A stretch of 64,000 bases of DNA from Nageia nagi (lineage: Eukaryota > Pinophyta), in assembly GCA_050084985.1 (NCBI GenBank), contig JBITNC010000002.1, forward strand, positions 1,240,001 through 1,304,000, read 5' to 3'. The notes beneath the pieces are model-generated. The model made no database searches, was not told where the DNA came from, and saw nothing but the letters and a program-made list of their open reading frames with translations. The position numbers were made by a program, and so were the translations under genes. How positions within the stretch are numbered: the stretch's first letter is position 1; each line of letters opens with the position of its first letter. Below are positions 35,735 through 48,254 of this stretch, piece after piece.

Positions 35735-37461
35735 GATGGCCCATAAAATATGATGGGATGGCTAAAAGAGTGGTCAACTATGAACAAGGGAATAATAAAT
35801 TGACAAGAGCTTTGGAAAAGCATAAAAAATAAATAAGAAAATGACAAGTCACTTTGTCTTTTGATTTTGATCGCAACTTGAAACATTGATGATTTTAAGT
35901 CGAACATCGATAATTTACACAGGATGCCAATGACTAGAACTAGTCAAAGGTGATTCATGATATTATAAAAATACTTAAAAATAAAAATAAAAAATAAAAA
36001 GGGGAATAATGAATAAGACACTTAAACCCTCCTTCTAGTTCAGAATTGAGATAAAAATGACAAAATGCATTGAAAAATAAACAAGACTTTGAACTTTATG
36101 AATGGTCCAAATTTGAAAAAATCAAACATGATTAATAAATGTGATATGATATTCTACATAAGATCATCATGTATCCTATCTGATAGGATGAAAGCCAATG
36201 AAATCAAACCAACTATATACATAAAACCTATAATCTATATCATACTAGCTTCGACATATGAAGATGAGCCAAGCATCATCACGTACCTACCATAAATAGC
36301 AAACATAGTATTGATATAGACACAAGAATAGTTTTGGTGTACATGTATACTTAAAACTCATAATTTATCTCATGTTAGCTTTGGCATACAAAGATGATTC
36401 AAGCATTATCATGTACCTACCACAAATAGCAAACACAGTATCAGGATAGATACATTCATTATTTTGGTATACACTACAATGGTTTACAAAATGTGACTAA
36501 GCTCAAAAGTGACTAGAACATGAGTTGATCATGATTCAACCTATTAAATTTGGCTTATTCATAGAAACTATGTCAACTTTATACATCAACCAAGCATAAA
36601 CACAAGTCAAGGGACTTAAATCAAAACCCCATTGAAAAAAAAAATCAATCAAAACCACAAAATGAAAATGACCAAACAAAATAGAAAACATATAAATACT
36701 TAAGTCTTCCTTCTAGTTTAGGTTTAATTTAGGTCTATAACAAAAAATATTTAAACCTTTCTTCTAGCATAGGAATCTGGATAAAAAAATGTGTACCTTG
36801 GGTCCTTGTGAGGTAATATCAAGAGAATCATCATTACTACCTTACACCCATATAAATATATATATATATACAAAAAACCTTAAAAACTAAAAAATGTGCC
36901 CAAGATAAAAATAAAACCTTCTTACTTATTGACTTGATCAAGGTTAAGTGTGTTGGAAAAGCTAAAACCCATGAGTAATCCCAAATTTAAAAAATGACCC
37001 TTCTTTTGATAGATAAGAGAAGGATGGGATTGGATGTGACTAAAAAACATCATATGAACTTTTGCATAAGATCATCGTATAACCTAACTACTAGGATGAA
37101 AAGTAGAATGATCAAAATATTGTATTCATAGGGAAACTTCTTTATCACATGCTAGCTTTAGCATACCTTTTATAACATAGATACTCATCACATACCTACT
37201 ATAAACCATACACAATATATTGATAATGATAAGTTTCACTTTGGTAATACAACCACACTACTTTCAAAATGTGTTCAATGTAAAAGATAAAAAAATGAAT
37301 TTAATTATAATTCAATCAATTTAATTTGGCTTATTCATAGGGAATAGGTTAATCCAAAACATTGGCTAAAGTCCAAAGCACAAGTTAAGAAACTTGAATA
37401 AATCCATGTTCAAAAAGGTAAGTTTTTGAATTATCCATCGCTTACAATTAGTAGATAATCC
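35735..37461. other. Tat-1 3' non-coding region with duplications
   Basis: 35840-35960 lies just upstream of the PMD exon 1 and, read on the minus strand, resembles the 'atcgatgtt...catcaatgtt' module upstream of the Tat-2 PMD gene. A block of about 130 bp with 'tagctt(c/t)g(a/g)cata' and 'atca(c/t)(g/a)tacctacca' is tandemly repeated at about 36222-36350 and 36350-36480, with a diverged third copy at 37060-37260. A fragment resembling the LTR start ('cccttcttttgatagat') lies at about 36998. Confidence 0.6.
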
Positions 37462-37474
37462 AAAAAGGAGAAAA
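37462..37474 (+). promoter_or_regulatory. Polypurine tract of Tat-1
   Basis: AAAAAGGAGAAAA directly before TGTAGACACCC. The Tat-2 equivalent on the minus strand is AAAAAGGGGCAAAA. Confidence 0.75.
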
Positions 37475-38321
37475 TGTAGACACCCAAAAATGATCCTTCT
37501 TTTGAAAAAAAAAAATAAGAACAAGAAAATTAAACTAAAATTAAAAAGTTTACTATGATGTGCCAAATTCCAACATCCCACTTCAATCATTGGTGACTTA
37601 TTCCAAATGTCAATGTTTGATACCTGTATGTTGACAACTCTATAATTGGTAAAGGAAAATAAAAATGGCAACTCTTGAAGCATCTTGTGAAGAAAGCAAA
37701 TTATAACAGATGACTCATCATCCATCCCACACGTCTCCTCTTTAGATTATAGCCATGAAAAAGTTGGATAGGATTTTCTATCCAGATTTTTTTCTCAAAA
37801 TTAGAAATTTTACCTGTTCCCAAAATCTATAAATAAAGCCTTCTACCATGGAGCAAAGGAATCTAGTTTGAATACAAAGTTACTCTATCGAAACACATCT
37901 AGGTTTAACTAAGCTAAGTACATTATTGCTTTAAGCTTTACATATTTATTTATGTTCATTTTATGTTGATTTTATGATATAAATAGGTTTGTTTGATATC
38001 TTTTTTGTTCACATGTGTGTAGGGTCCATAGGTGTGGGGTAGATTAACTTATCAAAGAAAGTCTTAAAGAGTTAAAGAGAATAGAGAGATCCAGATTCTT
38101 TTATAGGCTTTAGAAGATAATCTTCAAGGATTGCAGACATTGATAAATAGGCCTACAAAGGCCTAAAGCATTCTTTTGTAAAAAAGCCCTTTTGCAAAGC
38201 AATGAATTGAAATAGATTCATCATTTGTATGATTCAGCTCTACTCAATACCAATAAAGAAAGATGTTGGTTGTAACATGTATTATCTTATTTTCTAACAA
38301 GGTTACTTTTTGAGTATGAGA
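37475..38321 (+). repeat. 3' LTR of Tat-1
   Basis: It starts TGTAGACACCC and matches 17698-18465 throughout, including the TATA context at 37828-37835. It carries about 40 extra bp near its end (about 38267-38306) relative to the 5' LTR. The end is placed by 'tttttgagtatgaga' matching 'tttttgactatgaaa'. The flanking 5-mer duplication is no longer clear. Confidence 0.8.
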
Positions 38322-38854
38322 TGATTGTATTTTGAGGTTGAGCTTCTAATATTCAGTTGGTTGCCAAGGTTTAAGTAGGGCTCTTCAATAGATGATTCAT
38401 ATTTTAAGGGATTAATACTATCCCATGGTTTCATAATCATTCTAGTAGTGAGAGATATTCGATTATACCCTAGTTGGCTCCTTGGAGGCCAACGTTAGCC
38501 CTATTGGGCCTGGTATTGTATTGTTGAGCATTGTACATCTTATATACATTCATTTGGTTACTGGATCTCATATTGTATTATTCTTGTATCCATTATTATA
38601 ATAGTGTTGTGTGTATGTTCATTTATACATGTATGGGCCATACATTGACATTGTGAGGGTTTATAGTTTGATATTTTCTTATATTTGCCAAAGGTTTCAA
38701 TTTGGGTATTGTATGAACTTGTAGTGGATGCCCTATCATAAATGTTGTAAATATTATGTTATGAATGCTTAATCTTGATTCCCTAGGCTTGACATCAAGT
38801 TTTTTGTAACTGAATTTGTTGATTTTGCACTTGAGTTGTATTTTGATCCTTACA
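38322..38854 (+). repeat. 3' LTR of gypsy-like element, second part
   Basis: Aligns with about 6216-6747 ('ttgaggttgagctt', 'agtgagagatat', 'cctagttggctcctt', 'cctattgggcctggtattg', 'gatcctta(c/t)a'). It ends TTACA followed by TTAAG, the right copy of the target duplication. Confidence 0.85.
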
Positions 38855-38859
38855 TTAAG
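38855..38859. repeat. Target site duplication, right copy (TTAAG)
   Basis: Identical to 5498-5502. Confirms that the gypsy-like element is one insertion interrupted by later ones. Confidence 0.85.
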
Positions 38860-40299
38860 TGAGAAATCCCAACAACAATGCTAGGTTCTAAGCAACATCA
38901 TTGTGTTATTCAAGTGATAATTAATCATATTTCATAAATCATATTTTTCATATCATGATTTTTATATAATATTATATTTATCATATCATGCTTATCATAT
39001 AATATTTATCATATCATGTTTATAATATAATGTTTATCACTCTTATCATCGATCTCTCCATAAGGGAGAGACATTCTTATCAAAGGCTTATCTATAAGGG
39101 AGGGGCATTGTTATCAAAATCCATGAAAACATGGTGACTTGGAGGTCCAATTCTATCATATAAATTGGAAATCTCTCATCATCATGTTGAGGCACTCTTT
39201 GTGAGTAAGTCACCAAGGAAAAGTTTGATATCTTAGCCTTCCATCCTTTACATATCTTCTGTTGTTTAATGTCTATATTTGATATATCTTGCATAAAACA
39301 TTTCTTATCTAAGTTATCTACAAGTTCCTTTATCTTTACCTTGGATTGCTCCTATGATTAGAGGTCCATCATATTGCAACCAATCCAAAGAGGGGGAATA
39401 CCATTGGTGAAAATTGAGGCATCCAAAGCTACCATTGTGAAGAAATTTTTTAGGGAGTATTTTCTAACTTATTTTGTTATATTTTGATAATATTTTTTCA
39501 TAGAAGTATCAAATCATATTCAAAGTGGGACATCTATTAATACGTAAAAAAGGAATTTTAATTTAATTAAAATGTCCTTTTTAGGTATTTGTAATAATTC
39601 ATTCATTTAATTAATTTATTACTCATATCATTATGCACACTTATCTACCTTTATGTTTTATGATAATAGGTCAGCCTACATCACCATAAGCCCAAGGGGG
39701 AGCCTTGGAACTCGACCTACTATCTATAAAGGTGGAAGGGTTATGCATGAGAAATCATGACATGATTTGGAATCCTTGATAGGTGGCAATATACTTGTGT
39801 CATTCTTGACTAATGTTTCTTAATGCCACCTATCATATTTGGATTTTTTTATACATTAAACTCTATATTCTTGCTATCTTTCAAACCCATTTGCATGAGA
39901 TATGTTAAGCATATAAGGTATGATAATGACATCGAGTGGAAGGGAAATGCAAACTAGAAAGGTAGTTAGGAGATCTTAATGGGATCCTAGTGTCATTGCT
40001 AGGTTGACATCGGATTGGTGGCTCCATATTTCAAAGAAACTCATTTTTCATCCACTCTCAACTAAATATCTTTTCTGTTCATCATGAAAGGTAAAGTACA
40101 TGTTTTTATCTTTCGTTAATCTAGTTTGATAGGTCAAGATAAATTATGATCATTATCATATTTCATATCATTACATTTTACTATTATTTCATTATTAATT
40201 GGTTAAATTGAATATCTTAAATAACCATAATAATTATTATTTCGGTTATAACAAAGGCCATGGTATTTATCATTTTCCATTGAAAAAGTATCTTCCTCA
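38860..40299. other. Decayed intergenic sequence; no gene recognised
   Basis: 'tatcatat'-rich simple sequence at about 38920-39050. A minus-strand frame at 39294-39088 extends upstream in a readable but broken frame to about 39430 (VALDASIFTNGIPPLWIGCN); I do not recognise it. Confidence 0.4.
39777..39835. repeat. Short inverted repeat (hairpin)
   Basis: Arms TGATAGGTGGCA (39777-39788) and TGCCACCTATCA (39824-39835) are perfect reverse complements with a 35-bp loop. It could be a terminal piece of a small inverted-repeat element or chance. No flanking duplication was noticed. Confidence 0.6.
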
Positions 40300-41700
40300 A
40301 GATCTTTTACAGAGAGAGGCTTATCATATGTTATCCATTTTAGAGTCAAAACATTCATTGGGATAACAAAGGTATATATGTGTAAAGCTTCCTTACAATT
40401 TTGAGTTTGATTTTATGTAGAAAACACCTATCTATAATTCCTTACAAATGCATTAATCATATTTGGCAAAGAATTAAGCCTCACTCCATATTCTTGAATA
40501 TATTTGAATTGAGTGGCTTGATGGGGTGGTTGAAGTCCTTGAAAATACTTTTTTGGCCTCATAAAACTTAGTAATTTTTAACTCATATCATAAATACACA
40601 TTATATGCTTGCATTGAATCACTAAAGAGGCATGCCTCTAATCTAAAAAATGCTTGAAAAAGTTCTTTCAAAAGAGAATTATTTACACACCTTGTGAAAT
40701 GGTTTGCATACTTATCAAGATAATGAAGTAGAATTATAGTGCATATGAACCATTTTATACTTATTTTAATCCCATTTAGCCTAAGGACTAAATTCCAAAT
40801 CTAATGGATATGAGAGGCCATAGTGGGATGTTCTTAAAAAGAAGTATTCAAAAATAAATTGTGACATGTAGGACCTAGGTGAAGAAGGATTGGTAATAAT
40901 GGAAAATGCAATAGGGTTATAATTAACAAAATCAAACCATCACATCTATGAAAATGAAAACTTTATTTTTCAGATAACATAGTCCTATCTAGACATTTGA
41001 TAATTCTAGCTTAACCCTCCTAGAGATTAAACCAAGTGAACGAAAGCTCATTAGAAAAATCAAGAGGAAAAAAAGAATAAATGTTAACCAAACCTATTTT
41101 ATTTATCATAATAAAAACTAGGTTTCTCATTCCTCAATAGATGAATAAATGGAAAGATGGTCAATCTTATTAAAGGCTTTCTTAATCATATTAAAATATT
41201 GACACAAGACCCAAACTACTAGAAGAAGAGAGAAAGTACACCACCACCACAAATAATATCTTTCAAAGGCATCATTAGAAGCATAAATACTTATAGTAAC
41301 AAAATAAATTCTTGTTATCTCTAGTAGTACCTAGACTACTAGATTTGAGGTGTCCACCCCCAAGTTACAAAGTGATCATACTATGTAGGAGCTATGAAAG
41401 TGAAAACATAACCTCTACAAGGAGGATGATTTGTCACAAAAAAATATTTTGAGGCCACAAAAACTCATATTTATTTTGAAGAATAAAGTCAATCACTTTC
41501 ACTTTTTATAAACAAAGAAAATATAAAGTATCAACCTATCTTTGAGAAATAGAAACTTCTTTTTGAAACAAATATGTTTTTATTAGGTTTTTCAACCCTC
41601 TAACATTCCAAAAAAACAAAAATCATATGGATAGATATAGGAATTTATCTCCAAGGTCCTTAGTGTCTTCAAAGTTCCCAAGGTTGGAGAGGTTTTGAAA
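40300..41700 (-). pseudogene. L1-type LINE remnant (endonuclease region)
   Basis: Minus-strand translation from about 41612 reads as a decayed apurinic-type endonuclease: 'ECRVEKPNKN', then 'NHPPCRGYVFTFIAPT', 'VFMLLMMPLKD' (cf. NVYASND), 'NELSFTWFNL-EG-ARIIKCL' and 'DRTMLSEK', 'HPTMASHIH-IW'. These follow the family order W-N-(V)RG, HP-RGYV, NVYA-ND, FTW-N-R, LDR-L and HP. The enzyme would nick target DNA for target-primed reverse transcription. No RT domain was recognised downstream (to the left), so the copy is truncated or interrupted. Many stops. Confidence 0.75.
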
Positions 41701-44579
41701 AGTATTATTAATGTAATACTCATGATTATCCCTCAAAAATTATATTTGATGGTGTTTATCTTGGTGCATACTATTTGAAATATGGAAGATGACCTTAGAA
41801 GAGAAAATAATAAATAATCATAAAAGCATAGTATCAAAGTTATTTTGAGAAACATCCTACACCCCATATTCTAATTATCTTCTATAAACTATCTATAACT
41901 AATCATCAATATTTGACCTATTATATTAATAAATATAAACTATCGTAACATAACCTAATATGTGTATTTATACAAATATCCCTTCATAATAGATTAGGTC
42001 CTCAAAACAATAAGAAATACAAAAGAGATCACCACATCCACATGTGGTATGAACAATAGTAGTAACAACCATCATCACATCTCCTATGAAGTGTTATTAA
42101 CATTGTATGGATTAATTAACAGTGGCATTAGGATCATTGATCAAACGATCATCATCTTCAATAGTCATATACTCGTTGATCTTCAAACCTTCAAATATTG
42201 AGCAATAAAATGTGGGAATCACCATTCTTTCTATGTTAATTATCGATCATTTACCATAACTTCAAAAATATTGTAATAAATAACCTTTTCCCCCTTCATT
42301 AAAATATCCAAGTAAGGATAGGGACTAACACATCTATCCATATGATCAAGGATAGGGACGCATACATCTATACTCATGATCAAAGATGTAAATAGGGATA
42401 AACACATTTATTTAGTATGATTGGAGTTTTTTTTTTCTATAATTGGAGACCAACACATACAATCATAAACATGCATAAGTATGGTTGGAGACAAACATAT
42501 CAATCCAAAAAATATAAAGAAAGTTTTGAAAATTTCCCTCAACTCTTAATCAAAAGACTATGTCCCATTAATGAAAATACATAGTAAGAGCATCAAGTTC
42601 CATTGATAATGCACTCTTGATCACAAAATATGATAACATCATATTTTCAAAAAAGAATAGATAGGTCCATTAAAAGGTAATATTTGGTCTTGTGAGTAGT
42701 TGATTGACTACAATGATAGTAGGTATCCTAAAGGTTTATATAAACAACTCTTTGTTGAATCATTTCGTTTCCAAATTGAATCTTAATGAATTCTTTTAGG
42801 TCCTTTGATTGCTCTATTCTAATATGATATCGATGCTAAGATCAAATAATACAAAATCTATTTAGCTTTTGCAAATAAACTCTCGAATAAGAGTCAATAT
42901 GCATTCAAAATACAAGCATTATGGTAGAGGAAGTTCACTTAATCCATCCACACTAGAATCTTTAAAGATATGTCATTAACCATAAAGAAATATTTGGTGT
43001 ATGACTAAAAAAAGGAGAAAATTATGGATATACCAAGGTCCATGGTCCAAAATCAACTTCACTTGGAAAAGGTTAGCTAAACGGATAATAAAAAAAAAGA
43101 AACTTTTATAAGATTTTGAAGATCGTCAACCTTAGCCCCATGAGGGTGTCAGGTTTGATGAATCTAGCTTTGAATAAGGGAATCATTAGGGATACAACCA
43201 AGAAAATATCCTATCAAAGTATGAATTCTTAACTAAGAATGCATATTATTAAACTCACTCGATGAGATAGTAATCTTTGGAGTGGAAGAATTACCTTGTG
43301 GTATACTTTAGGATGAATTTTTAGGGTTGCTTGTTTTCTCCTAGTGCCATTTCTCTTTCATACAACTTTAATATAAGATGAAACTGCAAAATGAGCTACA
43401 ACCATATTAAAATATGACAAGCCCACCTAAGGCAATGTAAAGATGGAACATGAACAATAAATGATAGATGATGAATCTCACACAATCTCCAAAGTGGAGT
43501 GGCAGTGTAACAAACTAGTTAAGGCCCAAACTCTAGCTCATGTAATTTGACTCTTGATTTTAGCTCTCAGAGCAACTCAAACATATGTAACAATTTTTCT
43601 CTTCAAAGATTTCTAAAAAATCAATTTATGAATTCCCTTACATTGAATTAGTGAATAAAATTTTAAATTTAATGTAAAAATAAAATCATTTTAAATTTTT
43701 TTCAACAAATAATGGCTCTCATTTCTTTATTTGATTTAATTAATTCTAAAAATATTATAACAAAAATTAAAAATATTATAAAAAACCATTGAAACATCTT
43801 AATCATTCGTATAGTCAAGATGTATATGAACTAGAATTTCTATTTCATTTTTACTCAACACCACACCATTCATACGGTTGATATTTTACAGGAGCGGTCA
43901 AACCGAAGTCTCTTTCAATTTCGCCCCACAATGCACGCAACATTAAAAAAAAAAACATAATATATGCTTCAAATAATAAAAAGTCAAGCTTCCACTAATT
44001 TTGGAGTCACCGGTTACCTTTTAAAACAAAAAATATATCACCACTTTCGTTTGATCTAGAGATATTATTAAAAACAAACATAATATATACATAAAAATAA
44101 AAAGAAGTCCAGCTGCCTATTAATTCAGAATGACTGATCACCTAAAGATGGTCCCTTCAAAACAAACAAGCCTTTCATCACCTTCATTTGTTTGTTCTTG
44201 AGTGTTTTATTTGGAATTGACTACCAACATAATATACTAATATTATATAAACGTATCCAAATTAAATGCTTGACGTGATATATAAAATAAAGAAATTAAA
44301 TATTTTAGGAGTGGATTTCAAAAGATTAGATTTATTAGGTGTAATGTTTTTATGAATAATTAAGTTTTGATTTTTATTTCTTTTTAATTAGAAATTGTGT
44401 AAATTAAAATACATAAGTTTATAATAATGAAGGTGTAGCGATAGGAGGTCTAGGCTAGATTTTGGCTACCACTAAGTTATGATTGTGGTAATAACATTTT
44501 TGAATATGGATTACTTTTTATCTAATGGATACACAATGATATATCTTTGTCACAAGTTTTGGGATCTTGTAATAACTTG
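41701..44579. other. No gene seen; decayed AT-rich DNA
   Basis: Degenerate recurring phrases near 42300-42500 ('agggac(t/g)aacacat' and 'ccatatgatcaagg'). A loosely duplicated block of about 120 bp starts at about 43955 and again at about 44078 ('aacataatatat...', '...ccttcatttg'). A small GC-richer patch lies at 43870-43935. No coding motif. Confidence 0.45.
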
Positions 44580-44600
44580 TTTTTTTTTTTTTTTTTTTTT
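44580..44600 (-). repeat. Poly(T) run, possible retroposon tail on minus strand
   Basis: Twenty-one consecutive T on the + strand would be a poly(A) tail if a minus-strand LINE or retroposed copy lay to the right. No matching element end was identified. Confidence 0.4.
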
Positions 44601-47330
44601 ATAAAGTATTTATCCCTTTATCAAAAAATAATAAAGGTATAGAGATTCAAAAATGTTGTTGTCATTGTTAAGTTTTTACAATTGAGATTTTAAATAATAT
44701 TGTGGCAATTTTCATAAAGTCAATTAATTTTATTTGTAATTTATATTTTTTATTTATAAGGGTCAATTTTGTATTAATCAAAAAAATAATTTAGAGGAAC
44801 TTCAAATCCTTAACAACAGAATTCATCATGTTATTTTTTTGGTAGACCTAATCGTAGTAGCTTCATACAATTTTAGCTAAGATGAGTGTCCTTTTACCAA
44901 AAAACCAGCTAGCGGTAAATATATAGAGAGAAAAGGAAACCCAATTTACTATGTAAAGACTGAGATCGTAGCATCCCTTAACAAAGTAGCACTAGACTAA
45001 CAGCTATCATGGGTTATCTGTATCACAGAGTTACTTATACATATCACATAGTTATTAACACATAAATAAAACTAAATAATATTGCAATTAACAAAAGGGT
45101 AAAATAACAAGCTTTCTCACTACACAACCTAGCAACTATCGCAAAATAGTTAAACAAGCAAACATAGGGGTAATCAACCCAACATAGTTAGAATGTTCCT
45201 CCTTTCTTATCTATTAGCCTACTTGGTTGTGGTGTGCTTGGGGTAGGTCTCTCCCTAGATCAACTCCCAACTTGATGTAGATTGTCTCCTCATCCATTTG
45301 TGAATTTGAAAGCCATTTCCTTGTAGCAGAACTTAAAGAAATTCAAATATTATTTTTGGAATATAAAATTGTTTATCTCTTCCCTTGAAAACCTTATGTT
45401 TGCATCCAGTTCTTCAATGTCTCGCATGTTCTCAAAAATGTTGTTCTTTTCATCTTTTCTAAGTATAGCTTCCACAAGCATATTGTTGTAGATTATGTAA
45501 TCTTTAGGGGGCAACATAGGAATGCCCTTTGGTCTCCTAGTTCATCCACTCTCATCATAAAGTGGGATATTGACAAAAGTGGGATATTGAAAACTTATAG
45601 GGGAACCAACATTTCTAAATTATCATCTTGAAGCTCCTTTCTATTTTCTTTACCTTATGTACTCTAAGTGTCTTTATCTTTAGGTTTTTGAGAGCCAATT
45701 TCCTCTTGCTCTCACCATACCTTCTCATTACTTTGATGAGTGCTCTATTTGCTTCCTTTAAATCTTTTCTTGTTATACACCTTCATGTGTGCTCCTTTAT
45801 CTTGGGTGAGAGGCTCTGTTTCAATTGGTGTTTTAATGTGAGGGTCCTATGGTGTTTGTTTACCACTCTCCTCCAAAGATAATTGCTTATTAGACATAAG
45901 CTTCCCTCAAATCTCCAGCTTAATTATTCTTTTCCTTATTCTTGAAGAAATTAGCCTTAGTGCTTTTTTTCTACAATCTCCTTCGCTTCTTTGATTTTGC
46001 CCCTTTTTTGTCCTTCGAATAAATATGATTCTTTACCATGGAGATGTTTCTTGGTCTTATTCCTTACATCCACCTTCCCAAGTTCCCCCAATTCCTCCAC
46101 TTTAGCCTCTTCTCCAACTCTTACACCAGATTCCTCTATTGTGATCTCCCCTGGGAGTAGGAATCTTGATTCTAATTCTTATTTTCCTCCCTTTGTAAGA
46201 TTCTTCTTCTTGACTCTTTAACATCTTTATCTCATTATTAGGTAATCAATATTTGTTTGCCAAAATTTCCTTAGCCTCAAACTCCATCTTACTAGTTTAT
46301 TTCCTTTAAAAAATATCTTCAAATATTTAGCTATGGCCAAATCATATACCAATTTGATCATAGACTCATGAAGCGGTAGGGAATTCAAGTTTGATTTAAA
46401 TTTTATAATCGAGATAAACATTGAGTTTGTGATAAAGAAAGGGAATTTTACGAATTCCTCTTATGGAAATTTAAAATGGTTGAGGAGGGTGAAATGGTAT
46501 GCTAGGGCTACCTAATGTCTACCCTGTAGGGTCATGTACCTCATCAAACCTCTTTATACTTCATTCCATGGCTTGTCTGGTGAGGTTATCTCCACCCATG
46601 TGTTTCCTTTTACATACTCTCTTAGCTTCATGAATTTGTATCTCTCTTCTAATTTATTTAATTTACCTTGCCTCTTTATCTCTTTACCTATGTTTTCCAT
46701 ATGAATGGCTTCAAAGATAGATTAGAAACTAAACTCAACTTCGATCCCATTAATTATGCATAAACCTCCATTTTGAGTCACCAACTTGTAGGGTGAGTTG
46801 ACAGTCATATCCTTTACAAGCTACCATGAGATATCGAACCTCATTCCATAAAATCCTCCATGTCATTGCCACCTTTTGAATCTCCTCAATTGATGAAGGT
46901 TATGTTCTTACATGGGCTCCTCCCATTCTCTCAGCTGCCCTTATGCACCTGGATTCTCATTAAGTAGGAATCCCTATTGAACATCCAAAGGATATCCATC
47001 CAACTGGGAATGATTTTCTCCTAAACTATCATTGCGTGCACATCAATTGATGAATGCCAAACTCCCCTTCTGACTAAGTTATTTCACATTAATTTCATAG
47101 TTGTATTTGGTGGATACTTCATACTCGAGGTACTAAGGGCATCCTCTAGTAAAGAGTCTCACTAAATGCAAATTGTAAATTAGGTAGTGCTAAAATCCCA
47201 TCCATATAAAATATATAGAATTTCATAATTTTTATTGAGTTTTTAGATATTATAAAGGTTGATAGTCTGTATGGACGATAGTCTCATTTCCCAACAAGCA
47301 ATTCTTTCACTTCTTCAATTCTTTCAATTT
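44601..47330. other. Decayed region with unrecognised minus-strand coding trace
   Basis: The + strand is pyrimidine-rich at 45600-46230. Minus-strand translation of about 46960-46030 gives stretches such as 'YHFTLLNHF', 'FFITNSMFISIIKFKSNLN' and a charged tail rich in Glu/Lys/Gly ('EESGVRVGEEAKVEELGELG') that suggest an old retroelement protein. I cannot name a family. The region ends abruptly at the truncated Tat-2 LTR. Confidence 0.35.
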
Positions 47331-47749
47331 TGGGTGAGATGTTCCAAGGCTGGTAAGGGGAAGTGAAAAGCCACCGTAGGTCGTAAATGACCCCCTCTAT
47401 CCACATCATCTTGGAAAAATGAAACGTTTCAACTTTCTCTCGCTGTTTTGGTTTCTTGTTCGACTGTTACAGAGTCACCAACGATTACTAGGTGAACGTC
47501 GATGATCGCCTTCAAACATCGGTGACTGTTTTGGGTCGCTGGTGACTAGTTTTCAATTTTGTAACAATATTAAAATGACCGCCAAATAGCCAATTTTACC
47601 TAAAAAGAGTCATGTGACCACCCGTTTTGCATGTACTCGATGGGAGCTATCCAATAATATGGTTTTTTAAACCTATTTTATATTGTCGCAAAGAGTTATG
47701 ATTATTTCAATGTTTACTAGTTAAAAAGGGACATTTTTAGGTGTCTACA
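47331..47749 (-). repeat. 3' LTR of Tat-2, truncated (U3 only)
   Basis: Read on the minus strand it begins TGTAGACACCTAAAAATG after the PPT and matches the 5' LTR until 'cccaaaat'. There the 5' LTR continues with the TATA box ('ctataaata') and this copy switches to unrelated sequence. Promoter, R and U5 are therefore missing. Confidence 0.85.
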
Positions 47750-47764
47750 TTTTGCCCCTTTTTG
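47750..47764 (-). promoter_or_regulatory. Polypurine tract of Tat-2
   Basis: Minus strand AAAAAGGGGCAAAA directly before TGTAGACACC. Confidence 0.8.
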
Positions 47765-48254
47765 AATTATCAACCGAAAATGTGGTTGATAATTTCAAAA
47801 ATATAGAATGAGAAGCTTTGTCGTTTGATTATTTGTTGTTGCTTTTTTATGATATAAGTTTTGACTCAATTTCTTAGACGAATCAAAATTTTGGTTTATC
47901 AAATTATGATAAAATGTGTTTTCATTTTACATTTGATGTAGTTTTGAAAACAAATTTGAATATACTTCAGAAGTGACTATTTTCGGTATGACAATGTGTT
48001 GAGCTTGTGTTACAGTTGCATGACATTTCTATTATGTCATTTTGCATGTCTAAATGCACATGTACCATATAAGTCCTCTTTAGTATATGAGTTTGATGGT
48101 GTTGTCCTTTGTCCCGACAACGGGGTTTCAAGATGATCTCCTGTAACAATGATACATCACATTTTATCGTATTTGATTTTCTTGACCAATTCAAGGTTAT
48201 TTTGATAAAATTTTAATATTCTCATGGCTATTCCCAAACATGACATTTTACTTC

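Larger units (their letters stand above)
17698..38321 (+). mobile_element. Tat-1: Tat-type Ty3/gypsy retrotransposon, 20.6 kb, decayed
   Basis: LTRs are at 17698-18465 and 37475-38321, and a PBS and a PPT set the + orientation. Coding remnants in order are gag, protease, G-patch-like motif, RT, degenerate RNase H, archaeal-type RNase H and integrase. After integrase come an extra sense ORF (ORF-X), a second sense ORF (ORF-Y), and an antisense PMD gene with one intron. The second RNase H after the Ty3-type one is the known hallmark of the Tat lineage. Stops and shifts are dense, so it is long dead. It sits inside the 3' LTR of the gypsy-like element. Confidence 0.9.
5503..38854 (+). mobile_element. 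Non-autonomous Ty3/gypsy-like LTR element, interrupted twice
   Basis: The ends are defined by two LTRs and the TTAAG duplication. A PBS follows the left LTR and a purine tract precedes the right LTR, giving + orientation. Removing the copia-like insertion (8660-16145) and Tat-1 (17698-38321) leaves about 5.2 kb with LTRs of about 1.2 kb and an interior of under 3 kb. I found no gag, protease, RT or integrase motif in that interior, which holds two arrays of a GC-richer minisatellite instead. The gypsy assignment rests on the iMet-type PBS, the purine tract and the 5-bp duplication; it is likely but not proven by coding sequence. Confidence 0.8.

Noticed and set aside
39088-39294. 68-aa minus ORF as part of the LINE reverse transcriptase
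   Set aside because: No RT motif (such as F-x-DD) is seen, and it is too far from the endonuclease without readable intermediate domains.
44580-44600. Poly(T) as proof of a LINE 3' end
   Set aside because: No recognisable LINE end or target duplication adjoins it. A slippage-grown homopolymer is equally likely.
45628-46221. Hydrophobic + strand ORFs (84 and 76 aa) as membrane proteins
   Set aside because: They are the complement of a purine-rich minus-strand coding trace, with pyrimidine-rich + strand codons. No start context or homology noticed.
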